A DNA stretch of 64,000 nucleotides from Fibrella arboris (GCF_041321095.1 NZ_JBGGWE010000005.1:124001-188000), one strand, 5' to 3'; shown: positions 16,142-25,600, counted from the stretch's first letter. Numbers and translations: made by a program. Notes: generated by a model from the letters alone, not told the origin.

Positions 16142-17356
16142 TCATCGGGCCCATACCTGAGTGAACTTCTGCCAGAGGTCGGCCTGTGGCAGCAATTGAA
16201 GCCAGGAGCAAAGCAACAGTACGGTCCACCAGTAGCCGAGTTGCCGCCGGGCCACCACATTGTGCCAACAGCTGATCCAGGAGGTCAGTATTACCAGAAA
16301 AGGAAAGGACGCCGGCGCCATCAGGCGCGCATTCGGGCCACTGTAGGGGCTAAACAGGCGCAAGGCAAACAGCAGGGCCAGGTACGTCCCTGCCGACACG
16401 AGGTAGGTCCTTAACAACTGGCGGTCAGTCGGCGACCAGTTGGGAAGTGTGTCGCGCTGTTGGTTCAGACGGGGCCAGATCCACCCGATCAGCAGCCCCT
16501 GTAATACTGCACCCAACAGCACCAGTATAACCGACTCGCCTGGAATGAAATCCCGAACGAGCAGCCCTTCATTAATCACCGCCAGTGTTATCAGGGCTAC
16601 CTTTTCACCGATTGTCTCTGTGGTGTTTACGAAACGCTCGCCACCATAAGGCGAATGGGTCAAGCGGTAATTGAGGTAGAAGTAACCCAGCATGAACGTA
16701 ATCGAAGCCGCCGCATAGAGCAGATCGGCCCCAAAACGCTTTTCACGGTCTATCTTGTCAATATGGCGGTACGTACCCAATGCCTGCAAACCATACGCGA
16801 GCACCACGTACCCACCAACGTACCTGAGGAGGAACAGGCCACTGGTCAACAGGAAGAGTCGGGCAACAAAGCGGTAATGATCGCTTGAACCGGCTCCGGC
16901 TGTAACTGGTCGGCTGACAGACCAGAGCCATTCCAGCAGCAGCACCACAAAAACCCACTCCGACCAGGTGTAGGCCAGTAGCCGTAGAAAGCCACCCAAT
17001 AGGCACACAGACCCGACCCAGATAGCGCGGCGAGCCCCAACCCGATTACGCCAGATCAGCAGAAAAACACCGGTCGATAGGCTATTGAGCAGCTTCGAAG
17101 CAACCAGAAGCGACGTTCCTGATGCCTTAGCCAACGTACCTATCAGCAGCGGGTACCCCACGGGGAAAGTCCCCTCCCAACCGCTGGTCACATGACCGTA
17201 TTGATCTCCATCAAGACCGACCAGCCAGCCGGCAAACGACAGGTAATAGGCCGAATCGGGACTCAGAAAATGAGTTGGGTTCACGTAGCTGAGCCCACCG
17301 ATCAGGGCACTGATCAAGAGCCACAGGGCCACCAGCCAACCATCTTCCCGCGTCAT
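16142..17356 (-). CDS. Multi-spanning membrane protein, glycosyltransferase-39/87-like
   Basis: 404 aa with about nine to ten hydrophobic segments and a large loop after helix 1 containing FLSPDSAYYLSFAGWLVG, reminiscent of the acidic catalytic loop of GT-C enzymes such as GT39 and GT87. Such enzymes transfer a sugar from a polyprenyl phosphate at the membrane. It starts inside the end of the C25 peptidase gene (4-base overlap), so the two are translationally linked; glycosylation of an exported protein is an attractive but unproven idea. Identification is by topology and one motif only. Confidence 0.6.
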   Translation of the reverse strand: MTREDGWLVALWLLISALIGGLSYVNPTHFLSPDSAYYLSFAGWLVGLDGDQYGHVTSGWEGTFPVGYPLLIGTLAKASGTSLLVASKLLNSLSTGVFLLIWRNRVGARRAIWVGSVCLLGGFLRLLAYTWSEWVFVVLLLEWLWSVSRPVTAGAGSSDHYRFVARLFLLTSGLFLLRYVGGYVVLAYGLQALGTYRHIDKIDREKRFGADLLYAAASITFMLGYFYLNYRLTHSPYGGERFVNTTETIGEKVALITLAVINEGLLVRDFIPGESVILVLLGAVLQGLLIGWIWPRLNQQRDTLPNWSPTDRQLLRTYLVSAGTYLALLFALRLFSPYSGPNARLMAPASFPFLVILTSWISCWHNVVARRQLGYWWTVLLLCSWLQLLPQADLWQKFTQVWAR

Positions 17357-20300
17357 CGGGCCAGAACGATTCGGCCGGTCAACTGCTTGCTGGCGCTCCC
17401 TGCATAGGTGCTATAACCGGGGATATCCAGGCGATAGAGATAGGAGCCCGCCGCCATCGGTGCGCCCGTGTCACTCGTTCCATCCCAAATAAACTCGTTG
17501 GTCCCAATCGCTGGTTGCAGTTGAACCGTTCGTACGGCCCGGCCGGTCAGATCAAACAGGTGAAGCGTGACCGGCAGCGGTGGCTGGTTTCCCGTCAGCA
17601 CGTACCTGATCGTTGTCTGGTACGCAAACGGATTCGGTGCCACTGTAATCGCCTGAACCACGGCGTCCTGCTTCACCACAAACCGGATCGCGTAAGGTTG
17701 AGCGCGGTTTCCGCTCAGATCACTCCCGTACACTTCGAGTGTGTAGGTACCATCTGGCAAGGGTTGGGCGGGTCGAAAGTCAAGCCGGAACGTACCTCCT
17801 GCGTTACTCCAGGAGGCGTTGCTGGCTGAGATTGACAATCGTTCAAACGGGCAGGGCTGCTGCCCGCATGGCCGTTGCAGGTACAGTTCAAGACCAGAGG
17901 GGTCGGTTCGGAGCAAACGCGTGTTTTCGTCGGCTACCAGCACACTGATGGCGGGCTGAGGCGCCACAAAGGCATCGTTGGCGATACGCCGCCCGTCAAA
18001 AGCCACTTCAACAACCGGTGCGGTATTGTCAATGTCGAACGGCAGGTTAGCCACCTGGCCATCGCTTTTTACCTGCAATACGTTGTTATCTTTTCGTTCC
18101 TCGTCGAACCGGCCATCGGCGTCGGCGTAAAACTCAAAAAACGTACCGGCGATGTTGGTAACGGGCATCGTTAGTCGTAGCGTATCAGCATAGGTAGCCC
18201 CGTTGACGGGCTGCTTTTTCTCCTGCAACAGCTGCCCGTTGGCCGCATATTGCCGGACACGCACCTCTGGCCGCTGGCTTATGCCCCGCCCCAGATTCAG
18301 CGCAACGGCCGTCAGCGCTACCGTATTGGCCTGCGTTTTCACCTGTATGCCACCATCGGAGAATGCCAGGTCGGGCCGACTAAACGGAAACAGCCGCACC
18401 GCCGGATCGCCCTGGAGCGTAATCTGTTCGGCATTTGTTTTGTCATAAATGGAGTTATTCGCCAGCATATACCGCCGAATGCTTTCCACCTGTATCTCAC
18501 CGAACGGTCTGGCATACCACAGGCTGTCGGTCATCACGCTGTAGAGGTTATCGGTATAGGTTTTCAGCGCACTGGCAAACCCATTGTACGTGTGCGCCAG
18601 CGCCAGAATAGCCCCCCGATCGGGCGTGAGCACCCAGTCGGAAATGAACGTTTTCGGACCAAAATAGAAATTACCGGATGCGCAGCCGTTGGCCAGCAAC
18701 AGGGGATACCGTCCTTTATTTCGATAGCCAAGCCGGTCGTTACTCACATACCCAATGTCGATATCGGCTACGTCGAGGCTAGAGTGACCAAACATCGAGA
18801 TCATGCCAATGCCCTTGTTGATCTGATCAACGATCGGGATGTTCTCGACCGGATCGTCGGTTTGTTTCGACACGGTTTCGACGGTAGCACTCACATATTT
18901 CCGCGAAATGTCGCGGGCAAACTCATCCACGAATGCCCGGAAAAGACTTAGTTCGTAAGCTGACCGGCCACCGCTGAGGTGTAGCATCTTTTTACGCCAG
19001 GGTGCGGTGCTGGTAGCGGCCTCGTGTTCTTTCACTTTGTTCAGGTAATCAATGACCTGCCGCGGCTGTGTCACGTTCAGCCGACCTACCGCCACAGCCG
19101 GTACATAAGCGGGGCGGCCGTTCAACCCGGTAACCAACGCCAGATCGGAGCCGGGCCAACCACCGCTGGGCACCATATCGAGGCTACCAGCCAACGGGTT
19201 TTTCCGAACGCCCTGCGGATCGCGCGACTGGCCGATCAGCAGCAGGGCCTTCGGTGAACCAGTGCGGCTCAGGTAGTCGACAAACCGCCGGATGGCCACC
19301 GCGTTGCGTTCACCGTAGCTAAACTGGTTGAACAACTGGTTGATGGTAACACTCAGCGTATCATACCCCCCGCCCGCTTTCGAGGCCCGATAGGCTGCAT
19401 AGTCTGCCACAGCATTGGGCGACGCTGTTGTTGATACGGCCAGCGACGGATGTGCGACCAGTATGAAACCAGCCTTGGCGGGATTGAGATTTCTGAACAC
19501 TACCCGCTCTATACCCAGAATAGGCAATGACGCGCTGGCCATCAGCAGTTGCCGGGCCGTAGCGGCCTCCCGAACCACGCTTGTCCAGGTACCACTTGTC
19601 AGCGTACTGGCGACCAACGTACCTGAAATAACAGAAGTCTGACCGGGGGTGGTAATATCAAAAACACGACCGGTCATGGGTACGTTGGTCAGCCGCAGCC
19701 ACAACCGCCCGCCCGGAACAGGGTCGGTGCGAAACTCACGGTAGGTATAGCCACTCAGATCGGTCTGGTGCGGGTACTGCGCTCGCAGGTACGTCATAGA
19801 TACCTCTTCATCAGCGACTTGCGGGCTAAGACTACAGATTACCCGCCCCCCATCGGCCACATCGGAGGCCGACAGCGGTATAGTCAACGTCAATGGATCG
19901 TAATTAACGCTTCTGGCCAGATCAAGTGTACGTGGCCGAACGCTTTGCCCCACCTGAATCTGCACGGAATGTGCCGTTGGCGTTCGGCCAATATATTGCA
20001 TGGTCAACGTAGGCGTAGCCAGGCTGGTGCTCAGCACTTTCGTCAGCGAAAGGCTCTGCTCATAGCGGGTGGCGGCTTTCACGCTGGTTCCCATCCAGCC
20101 TTCTCCCACATCGTAGGCCGTCAGAATCGCCCCGTTGCTGTAGCCAGCACCAAACGGATAGATATTACCAGCCGGGTACTGATCAGTAAACACCCGCAGC
20201 TCTTCGGCCCAGACATACGGTTGAGGTGTCAGTGAGCCAGCGTTAAGCTCCGTGTAGACCGCCATTCGCTTACCGGGTTGGGCATCCAGGCGCGCCGTCA

Positions 20301-20700
20301 GGAAATAGGCGGTCGTGTCGGAATACAAACTGTAATACGGGTGCGGCTGGGCCGAAGCGGGACGGTACAACGCCGAATCCTGCGTACCATCATTGCCATG
20401 CCCAATAAATTCGATGTAATCAGTTGCGTCGAACTTCCCGTCGGCTTCACCTTCTACCAGAATCGACTGCTCAATGCCCCGATGGAACAGTTGCAGCGTC
20501 TTAGGGTCGAGGCTCGTCAGCGGCCATCCGGCTTTCTGTAAATCACTGAATGTGATCCGGTATAAACCCTTCTGAGCAACGGGGATTTTGTAGTATGTCT
20601 GCTGGTAATTGAGCCATTCATTGCCAAAAACGGGCTTCTGCGCATAAGCGGACAAACAGAATGGCAGGCAGAACAGGTACAGGTAGATGGATAGCTTCAT
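17353..20700 (-). CDS. C25-family (gingipain/PorU-like) cysteine peptidase
   Basis: 1115 aa with a signal peptide (YLFCLPFCLSAYAQ). An N-terminal beta-rich region contains YYKIPVAQKGLYRITFSDL, typical of PorU-type proteins. The C25 catalytic pair is visible as FGHSSL (His about 639) and NGCASGNF (Cys about 673). Ig-like strands follow, and the tail has APNPF-Y-TTIRY, LFDLTGRAVR and GSYLYRLD, the FlgD-like/type IX sorting pattern. PorU removes type IX signals at the cell surface; this may be PorU itself or a relative. The region upstream of its start (20701-21025) holds a weak inverted repeat CAGTCGG...CCGACTG (20756-20817) and a promoter for the next gene. Confidence 0.85.
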   Translation of the reverse strand: MKLSIYLYLFCLPFCLSAYAQKPVFGNEWLNYQQTYYKIPVAQKGLYRITFSDLQKAGWPLTSLDPKTLQLFHRGIEQSILVEGEADGKFDATDYIEFIGHGNDGTQDSALYRPASAQPHPYYSLYSDTTAYFLTARLDAQPGKRMAVYTELNAGSLTPQPYVWAEELRVFTDQYPAGNIYPFGAGYSNGAILTAYDVGEGWMGTSVKAATRYEQSLSLTKVLSTSLATPTLTMQYIGRTPTAHSVQIQVGQSVRPRTLDLARSVNYDPLTLTIPLSASDVADGGRVICSLSPQVADEEVSMTYLRAQYPHQTDLSGYTYREFRTDPVPGGRLWLRLTNVPMTGRVFDITTPGQTSVISGTLVASTLTSGTWTSVVREAATARQLLMASASLPILGIERVVFRNLNPAKAGFILVAHPSLAVSTTASPNAVADYAAYRASKAGGGYDTLSVTINQLFNQFSYGERNAVAIRRFVDYLSRTGSPKALLLIGQSRDPQGVRKNPLAGSLDMVPSGGWPGSDLALVTGLNGRPAYVPAVAVGRLNVTQPRQVIDYLNKVKEHEAATSTAPWRKKMLHLSGGRSAYELSLFRAFVDEFARDISRKYVSATVETVSKQTDDPVENIPIVDQINKGIGMISMFGHSSLDVADIDIGYVSNDRLGYRNKGRYPLLLANGCASGNFYFGPKTFISDWVLTPDRGAILALAHTYNGFASALKTYTDNLYSVMTDSLWYARPFGEIQVESIRRYMLANNSIYDKTNAEQITLQGDPAVRLFPFSRPDLAFSDGGIQVKTQANTVALTAVALNLGRGISQRPEVRVRQYAANGQLLQEKKQPVNGATYADTLRLTMPVTNIAGTFFEFYADADGRFDEERKDNNVLQVKSDGQVANLPFDIDNTAPVVEVAFDGRRIANDAFVAPQPAISVLVADENTRLLRTDPSGLELYLQRPCGQQPCPFERLSISASNASWSNAGGTFRLDFRPAQPLPDGTYTLEVYGSDLSGNRAQPYAIRFVVKQDAVVQAITVAPNPFAYQTTIRYVLTGNQPPLPVTLHLFDLTGRAVRTVQLQPAIGTNEFIWDGTSDTGAPMAAGSYLYRLDIPGYSTYAGSASKQLTGRIVLAR

Positions 20701-20954
20701 ACGGTAGGGTCAAAAACAGCAACAAGTTACGGCGAATTGGTACTCAGTGAATGAGCAGTCGGTGATAAAGGGACTGGGCCCGGTGAGCGCTGGCAGGATT
20801 TATACATCAGCCGACTGAGTAGCCGATCCCACTGGTATACAAATATCATCCTACGGGCTACATAACTATCCCTTTACTCACTCCCACCAATCGTTTCATT
20901 ACGTTTCATCACTGTCAATCAACCATTCATACCAAAATACTAATATTTACAATC

Positions 20955-20992
20955 AAGTACCTTGCATCACAAAGTACCTTATACTATGTTTG
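20955..20992 (+). promoter_or_regulatory. Promoter of the PadR/PspC operon with direct repeats
   Basis: TTG (20962-20964), 20 bases, then TATGTTTG (20985-20992) fit the Bacteroidota promoter TTG-N19-21-TAnnTTTG exactly. Two copies of AAGTACCTT (20955-20963 and 20972-20980), 17 bases apart, overlap the -33 element and spacer. This is the right place for a PadR operator, so the first gene of the operon probably represses it. Confidence 0.75.
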
Positions 20993-21025
20993 TTCCATCC
21001 ATTGACCTATGACCCACTACGGCTC

Positions 21026-21517
21026 ATGAATATCGAAAACGCGCAGGTCCAGATGCGAAAGGGCATTCTGGAATTCTGCATCCTACACATCATATCGCGT
21101 GGCGAAATTTACGCCTCTGATATGCTCGATGAGCTAACCTCGGCCCGCATTATGGTGGTTGAAGGCACGCTTTATCCTTTATTGACCCGCCTGAAAAACG
21201 CTGGGCTGCTCGATTACAAATGGGTGGAGTCAACCTCAGGCCCCCCCCGTAAATACTATATGCTCACCGAATTAGGCCGGAATTCATTAGAATCGCTGAA
21301 CGAAACGTGGCAGGAACTTTCTGACTCCGTAATGCTCATCGTGAATCGGGCGAAAGCAACGGGAAGTGGTATAATCCCTCCTACGCAGACGGCGGTTGAT
21401 GTGCAGCCCGCCCCAGCGAGTGTGGTTCTCGCGGCTCCACTACCAGACCCCGGCACGCCCGAGTCATCAACCGACTCGGTTAATATTGTGATGCCCGAAC
21501 CTAAACAAGATCAATAA
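21026..21517 (+). CDS. PadR-family transcriptional regulator
   Basis: 163 aa from ATG 21026, chosen because family members start close to the QMRKGILEFCIL helix; an upstream frame start at 20990 lies inside the promoter. The PadR winged helix runs to about residue 100: YASDMLDEL, VVEGTLYPLLTRLKNAGLLDY, GPPRKYYMLTELG. The tail is proline- and alanine-rich and probably disordered. It is followed after 14 bases by the PspC/GIN gene, a pairing common in Bacteroidota. It likely binds the AAGTACCTT repeats in its own promoter. Confidence 0.92.
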   Translation: MNIENAQVQMRKGILEFCILHIISRGEIYASDMLDELTSARIMVVEGTLYPLLTRLKNAGLLDYKWVESTSGPPRKYYMLTELGRNSLESLNETWQELSDSVMLIVNRAKATGSGIIPPTQTAVDVQPAPASVVLAAPLPDPGTPESSTDSVNIVMPEPKQDQ

Positions 21518-21531
21518 GCCCCATTTACACC

Positions 21532-24147
21532 ATGAAAAAGACCATCAGCATCAACATCAGCGGGGTGATCTTCCATATTGAAGAAGACGGCTACGAAAAA
21601 CTGAAAGGGTACCTCCAGTCTATCCAGCAGTATTTTTCGACCTACGACGATAGCCAGGAGATTGTTACGGACATTGAAAACCGCATTGCCGAGAAACTGC
21701 TCCAGAACCTGAAAGGCGACGATAAAACCCCAGCTCGCCAGGCCGTAACGCTCGAAGACGTGAACGGACTGATTGCTAAAATGGGTACCGTTGCCGACTT
21801 TGAAGCCGTTGAAAACGACGAAGTGCTGGTTACCGGAAGCAGCCGGGCCAAGACTAACCCAACGGCTCCGCGTACCGGTAACGTACCTGGCGAAACACCT
21901 GGCGGCACGGCGAAAAGCGAAACGCCCCCCCCGCCCGGCACCAGCTACAACTACAAAAGTGGTACGTATGAATATGCGTATCAGCAAGACCCGAACGCGG
22001 GAGCTTCGCAAGCTGCCAACTCGACCGGCAGCCGCAAGCTGGCCCGCGACCTGCGCCACAAAACGCTGGGTGGGGTAGCCGCTGGTCTGGCGCATTATTT
22101 CCGAATCGACCCGGTTTGGATGCGTGTGCTGCTGGTTTCCCTGGTGATCGGCCTGCCGGCCGTCGGCAATGGCTTCTTTGACGACAATGGTTTTTTTGGT
22201 TCGCTATCCGGCATGACGATTATCGCCTATATCCTGCTCTGGGCCTTTCTGCCCGGCGATTCAACCCTTGAAGCAGAAAAAGGCATCCGCAAATTCTACC
22301 GCAACCCCGACAACAAAGTACTGGGCGGTGTAGCATCGGGACTGGCGGCTTACTTTGATATCGAGATCAGCATCGTCCGGATTGCGCTGGTCGCCAGTGT
22401 GTTCGTGGCCGGCTTTGGCATTCTGGCCTACATTGTCCTCTGGATGGTAGCCCCCGAAGCGCGTAGTCTGACCGAGAAAATGGAGATGACGGGCAAACCC
22501 ATCACCCTGAGCAACATCGAGAGCAGCGTGAAAAGCAATTTGACCGTTTCAGAAACGGCTCCGGAAAGCGGCCTGACACAACTGCTGCTCTTTCCATTTC
22601 GCGCTATAGCGGCCATATTTTCTGCGCTGGGCAGGCTGTTTGGCAAGACCCTGGGTGGTTTGGGCACCGTTATTCGGGTGCTGTTCGGGCTGCTGATGCT
22701 CCTGGTTGGGTTCAGTTGCATACTGGCCTGCCTCACCGTCTTTGGCGCTGGCATCGGGATCATGTCGGGTACCAACTTCGGCGATGGCGACGGCATCCCT
22801 CTGTCTCTGCTACGGGAAGATACCAGCTTCCTGACCCTGGTGGCGGGCTTCGTTTTTGGGTTCCTCCCAAGTCTGGCGCTGGCCCTCACGGGTCTGATCG
22901 TCATCACCCGTAAGTCATTCCTGACCGGCAACACGGTCCTAACGCTTCTAGCCGTCTGGGTCATCAGCGGCGTCATTCTGGCTACCACTATTCCACAGAT
23001 CGTTGGCGAATTCAATCGGGGAGGCAAAGTAGAGACCGCTACCATTTTACGGCCCACCGGTACACCTACGTTCAGTATCAACGACATAGACAATGACAAT
23101 GAGTTCCGCACCCGGCCACAAATCGAATTACTAGGCTACGCTGGCACTGAGATCAAGGCCGTCATGGAAGCATCGGCCCGTGGCCGGAATCGCGACCAGG
23201 CCGAAGCGAATGCCCGCGAAATACACTATGTGCCTGTTACCAAAGACTCGCTGCTCGTGTTTAACGATGCCTATAATCTGCCCGAAGATGTCCGGTTCCG
23301 CAACCAGGAGCTGCACATTCAGGTGTATGTACCTTATGGCAAGCCGTTCCGCATGACCGAAGAGTTTGGCCGGTATATCAGCAACCGCTTCGATGATCAG
23401 GAACTCAGCAATATGCCCCGGAACCTTTGGCAGTTTACCGCAGCAGGGCTAACCGGCGTTGGCTTTGAGCGGACACTCGATCAGGACAACGATCGCTCGG
23501 ATGACGATGATGATGGCGAAAATGAAGACGATGTGGATGTGGATACCAACGGTGAACTGACCAGGCCGCTGCTGCCCGGTTCCAGCTCCGCTACCGCCGC
23601 CCCGACTACGATCTCTATTTCAGGAAACTTCGGTGTACGGTTCCAGAAAGGCACCTCTGTTAAAGTAGATGGCGACGGCAGCGAAGAAGGGTTAAACCGC
23701 GTAACGATCACGAATGAAGATGGTAATCTCCGGATCGAACAACGTAACAGTGAGGGTCACAGCGAACGGCTTGGCCTAACCATAACCCTGCCCACTCTAC
23801 AGGTGCTGCGCTTATCGGGCCAGTCCGAAGCACGCCTGACAGAATTTGATGCGCTTACTGCCTTAACGCTCGACCTCTCGGGCAATAGCAAAGTGTTTGT
23901 GAAAACAACGGCCCAATCCATCACGACCGACCAAACGGGTGCGTCGCGGGTTGTTCTACGGGGCAAAGCCAGTCAGGTAACCGCCACGCTATCAGGTGCC
24001 AGCCGGTTACAGGCCAGTCAGATACGTATCGAAAAGGCCGATGTTAACGCATCAGGCGCCAGCGTTGCCCGGTTGGGTGAAGTTAAAAACCTAACGAAAA
24101 AGACCAGCGGTATTAGCCGAATCAGGCAGAGCAACGACCGGGATTGA
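21532..24147 (+). CDS. PspC-domain membrane protein with C-terminal GIN (DUF2807) domain
   Basis: 871 aa. The N-terminus has a cytosolic segment (KKTISINISGVIFHIEEDGY, about residues 1-80) and then a Gly/Pro/Tyr linker. Two PspC domains follow: LGGVAAGLAHYFRIDPVWMR (about 180) and LGGVASGLAAYFDIEISIVR (about 265). Four or so further membrane helices lie at about 360-490. An acidic stretch (DNDRSDDDDDGENEDD, about 652-667) precedes the GIN beta-solenoid (SGNFGVRFQKGTSV to the end). The tandem PspC looks like an internal duplication. PspC proteins belong to envelope-stress systems; with PadR upstream this is probably a stress-regulated envelope protein. Confidence 0.9.
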   Translation: MKKTISINISGVIFHIEEDGYEKLKGYLQSIQQYFSTYDDSQEIVTDIENRIAEKLLQNLKGDDKTPARQAVTLEDVNGLIAKMGTVADFEAVENDEVLVTGSSRAKTNPTAPRTGNVPGETPGGTAKSETPPPPGTSYNYKSGTYEYAYQQDPNAGASQAANSTGSRKLARDLRHKTLGGVAAGLAHYFRIDPVWMRVLLVSLVIGLPAVGNGFFDDNGFFGSLSGMTIIAYILLWAFLPGDSTLEAEKGIRKFYRNPDNKVLGGVASGLAAYFDIEISIVRIALVASVFVAGFGILAYIVLWMVAPEARSLTEKMEMTGKPITLSNIESSVKSNLTVSETAPESGLTQLLLFPFRAIAAIFSALGRLFGKTLGGLGTVIRVLFGLLMLLVGFSCILACLTVFGAGIGIMSGTNFGDGDGIPLSLLREDTSFLTLVAGFVFGFLPSLALALTGLIVITRKSFLTGNTVLTLLAVWVISGVILATTIPQIVGEFNRGGKVETATILRPTGTPTFSINDIDNDNEFRTRPQIELLGYAGTEIKAVMEASARGRNRDQAEANAREIHYVPVTKDSLLVFNDAYNLPEDVRFRNQELHIQVYVPYGKPFRMTEEFGRYISNRFDDQELSNMPRNLWQFTAAGLTGVGFERTLDQDNDRSDDDDDGENEDDVDVDTNGELTRPLLPGSSSATAAPTTISISGNFGVRFQKGTSVKVDGDGSEEGLNRVTITNEDGNLRIEQRNSEGHSERLGLTITLPTLQVLRLSGQSEARLTEFDALTALTLDLSGNSKVFVKTTAQSITTDQTGASRVVLRGKASQVTATLSGASRLQASQIRIEKADVNASGASVARLGEVKNLTKKTSGISRIRQSNDRD

Positions 24148-24167
24148 GTACCTTTACCATGGTGAAG

Positions 24168-24239
24168 GGTTTTACAGGACAATGGCGTTGCCACTCACCT
24201 TACAACGGTGTCCGGGCAACGCCATTGTCCTGTAAAACC
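24168..24239. terminator. 25-bp perfect hairpin after the PspC gene
   Basis: The arm 24168-24192 (GGTTTTACAGGACAATGGCG...) is the exact reverse complement of 24215-24239. The 22-base loop contains a further CACC/GGTG pair. It lies 20 bases after the PspC stop and 38 bases before the next gene, so it most likely ends the PadR/PspC transcript. Confidence 0.8.
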
Positions 24240-24277
24240 TGCCCGGAAAACATACGTATAAACTCTCTCTACTGCTT

Positions 24278-24799
24278 ATGCCAACCTGGTTTATCGGCAA
24301 AATACGCTACCAGCAAACTGATGATTCGGCCGCTGTTGATACCCGAAAAGACGGGTCAGCGGAAGCGCCTAAACTGAAAACCATCAACGAAACGTACCTG
24401 ATCGATGCCGTTTCGTATACCGATGCCGAAGCCCGACTATACCGCATCGTGGCCGACAACACGCCCGATTTTGAGATCACGGCGATTCGGCCCATGCGCC
24501 TGAGCGACGTTTTCCACATGGAAGGCGGCGACAACTGGTATAAATGCAAGACGTTCTACATGACCGAAGACGATAAAGGGCGGGCCAAAAAGGTGTTGAG
24601 CACCATGCTCATCAACGGCGCCAACCTGCGCGAGGCGCATCAGCGGCTGGTCGAGAACCTCAGTTCGATGCTGGTACCTGTAGAAATCACCGACATTAAC
24701 CTCACCCCAATTCTGGAAGTAGTGCCACACGATGCGCTTGAGGCCGACATCCCGGCCAATCTAAAGCCACTGGCACCGGTTGAGGCTGCGACCGTATAA
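24278..24799 (+). CDS. DUF4494 domain protein
   Basis: 173 aa. The pattern of an N-terminal WFIGKIRYQQ strand, TYLIDAVSYTDAEARLY, and WYKCKTFYMTEDDKGRAKK is that of DUF4494, a soluble family found mainly in Bacteroidota and of unknown function. It contains a proline/acidic tail. It stands as a single gene between two strong hairpins. One exact AACGTACCTG (24391-24400) falls in the ETYLID segment. Confidence 0.8.
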   Translation: MPTWFIGKIRYQQTDDSAAVDTRKDGSAEAPKLKTINETYLIDAVSYTDAEARLYRIVADNTPDFEITAIRPMRLSDVFHMEGGDNWYKCKTFYMTEDDKGRAKKVLSTMLINGANLREAHQRLVENLSSMLVPVEITDINLTPILEVVPHDALEADIPANLKPLAPVEAATV

Positions 24800-24811
24800 C
24801 AGGTCCAGTTC

Positions 24812-24857
24812 CACGAAGAAGGGCCATTTCCTATGCAGGAAATGGCCCTTCTTCGTG
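24812..24857. terminator. Bidirectional terminator, 21-bp perfect hairpin
   Basis: CACGAAGAAGGGCCATTTCC and one further T (24812-24832) pair exactly with 24837-24857 around an ATGC loop. It lies between the convergent DUF4494 and universal-stress genes. There is no strong T-run. Confidence 0.88.
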
Positions 24858-24874
24858 TCAGGCTATGGCTGTCC

Positions 24875-25600
24875 TTACGCTGCTTCGTGGTACACCAGCA
24901 CCGGTACCGTTGATGAGGACAGTAGCTTTTCGGTCGGATCACTCCCCATGAGTCCGCCCAGAAAGCCGGTCTCTTTGCGCTGGATCACAAATAAATCAGG
25001 CCTATTCTCGTCTATCTGCTCGGGCGTGATCACCGTCAGATGTGCATCGAAGGCATCAACGATCGTAGCTGTCTGCTCAGTAACCATCTGCTGCGTAATA
25101 TTTTGTTGCAGCACATAAGCGATCGACCGAAAAGCTGTTGGTGCCGAACGCGCTTCATGCTCACCGTCTGGAATGAACAGCACCGGGCAGGGAGCCTCCC
25201 TGGCCAAATCGTCGGCCGCGCTTCCTGCCAGCCGATCAAAAAAAGTAGCGATGGTGCTACGCTGCGTAATCAGCAGATCGGGGGCTAATTCGCGGGCAGC
25301 CTCCACGATGCTATCTTCAACGCTCCCAACCCGCCATTCGCCAATAACGTCCAGGCCTTCGCTGCGGAATTTATCGACAAGGGTATTCAGGTGTTTCTGG
25401 CTGATCGTCTCCAGATCCAAGGTTGCCAGTGAACCTATCCCGGGATCGGCAAAGGTGGTTAGTGACGTATCGGCAACAACAGGCTGATAGACGTGCAACA
25501 GAATAACGCGGGCCTGCCAGGCGCTGGCCATCAGGTGTAGATACGAGCGTGTCGACGGCGATTGGTCGAATAAATCGGTTGGAAAAAGTATCGTTTTCAT
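24875..25600 (-). CDS. Universal stress protein, tandem UspA-like
   Basis: 241 aa, with two Usp-like halves. The first (about 1-145) starts KTILFPTDLFDQS and contains LITQRSTIATFFDRLAGSAA followed by PCPVLFIPDG. The second is shorter and contains GFLGGLMGSDPTEKLL and VPVLVYHEA. The glycine-rich ATP loop is recognisable but imperfect in both halves. UspA proteins are small nucleotide-binding stress proteins. Monocistronic. The gap to the next gene (25601-25851) holds no element I can identify. Confidence 0.85.
   Translation of the reverse strand: MKTILFPTDLFDQSPSTRSYLHLMASAWQARVILLHVYQPVVADTSLTTFADPGIGSLATLDLETISQKHLNTLVDKFRSEGLDVIGEWRVGSVEDSIVEAARELAPDLLITQRSTIATFFDRLAGSAADDLAREAPCPVLFIPDGEHEARSAPTAFRSIAYVLQQNITQQMVTEQTATIVDAFDAHLTVITPEQIDENRPDLFVIQRKETGFLGGLMGSDPTEKLLSSSTVPVLVYHEAA

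Noticed and set aside
18250..18951. 233-codon plus-strand frame inside the C25 peptidase gene
   Set aside because: Antisense to a convincing peptidase with catalytic His and Cys; composition is not protein-like.
20756..20817. CAGTCGG/CCGACTG inverted repeat upstream of the C25 gene
   Set aside because: Short arms, long loop and a bulge; mentioned under the peptidase but not scored as a site.
22428..23111. 227-codon minus-strand frame inside the PspC gene
   Set aside because: Ser/Arg/Pro-rich antisense shadow of the membrane part of PspC.
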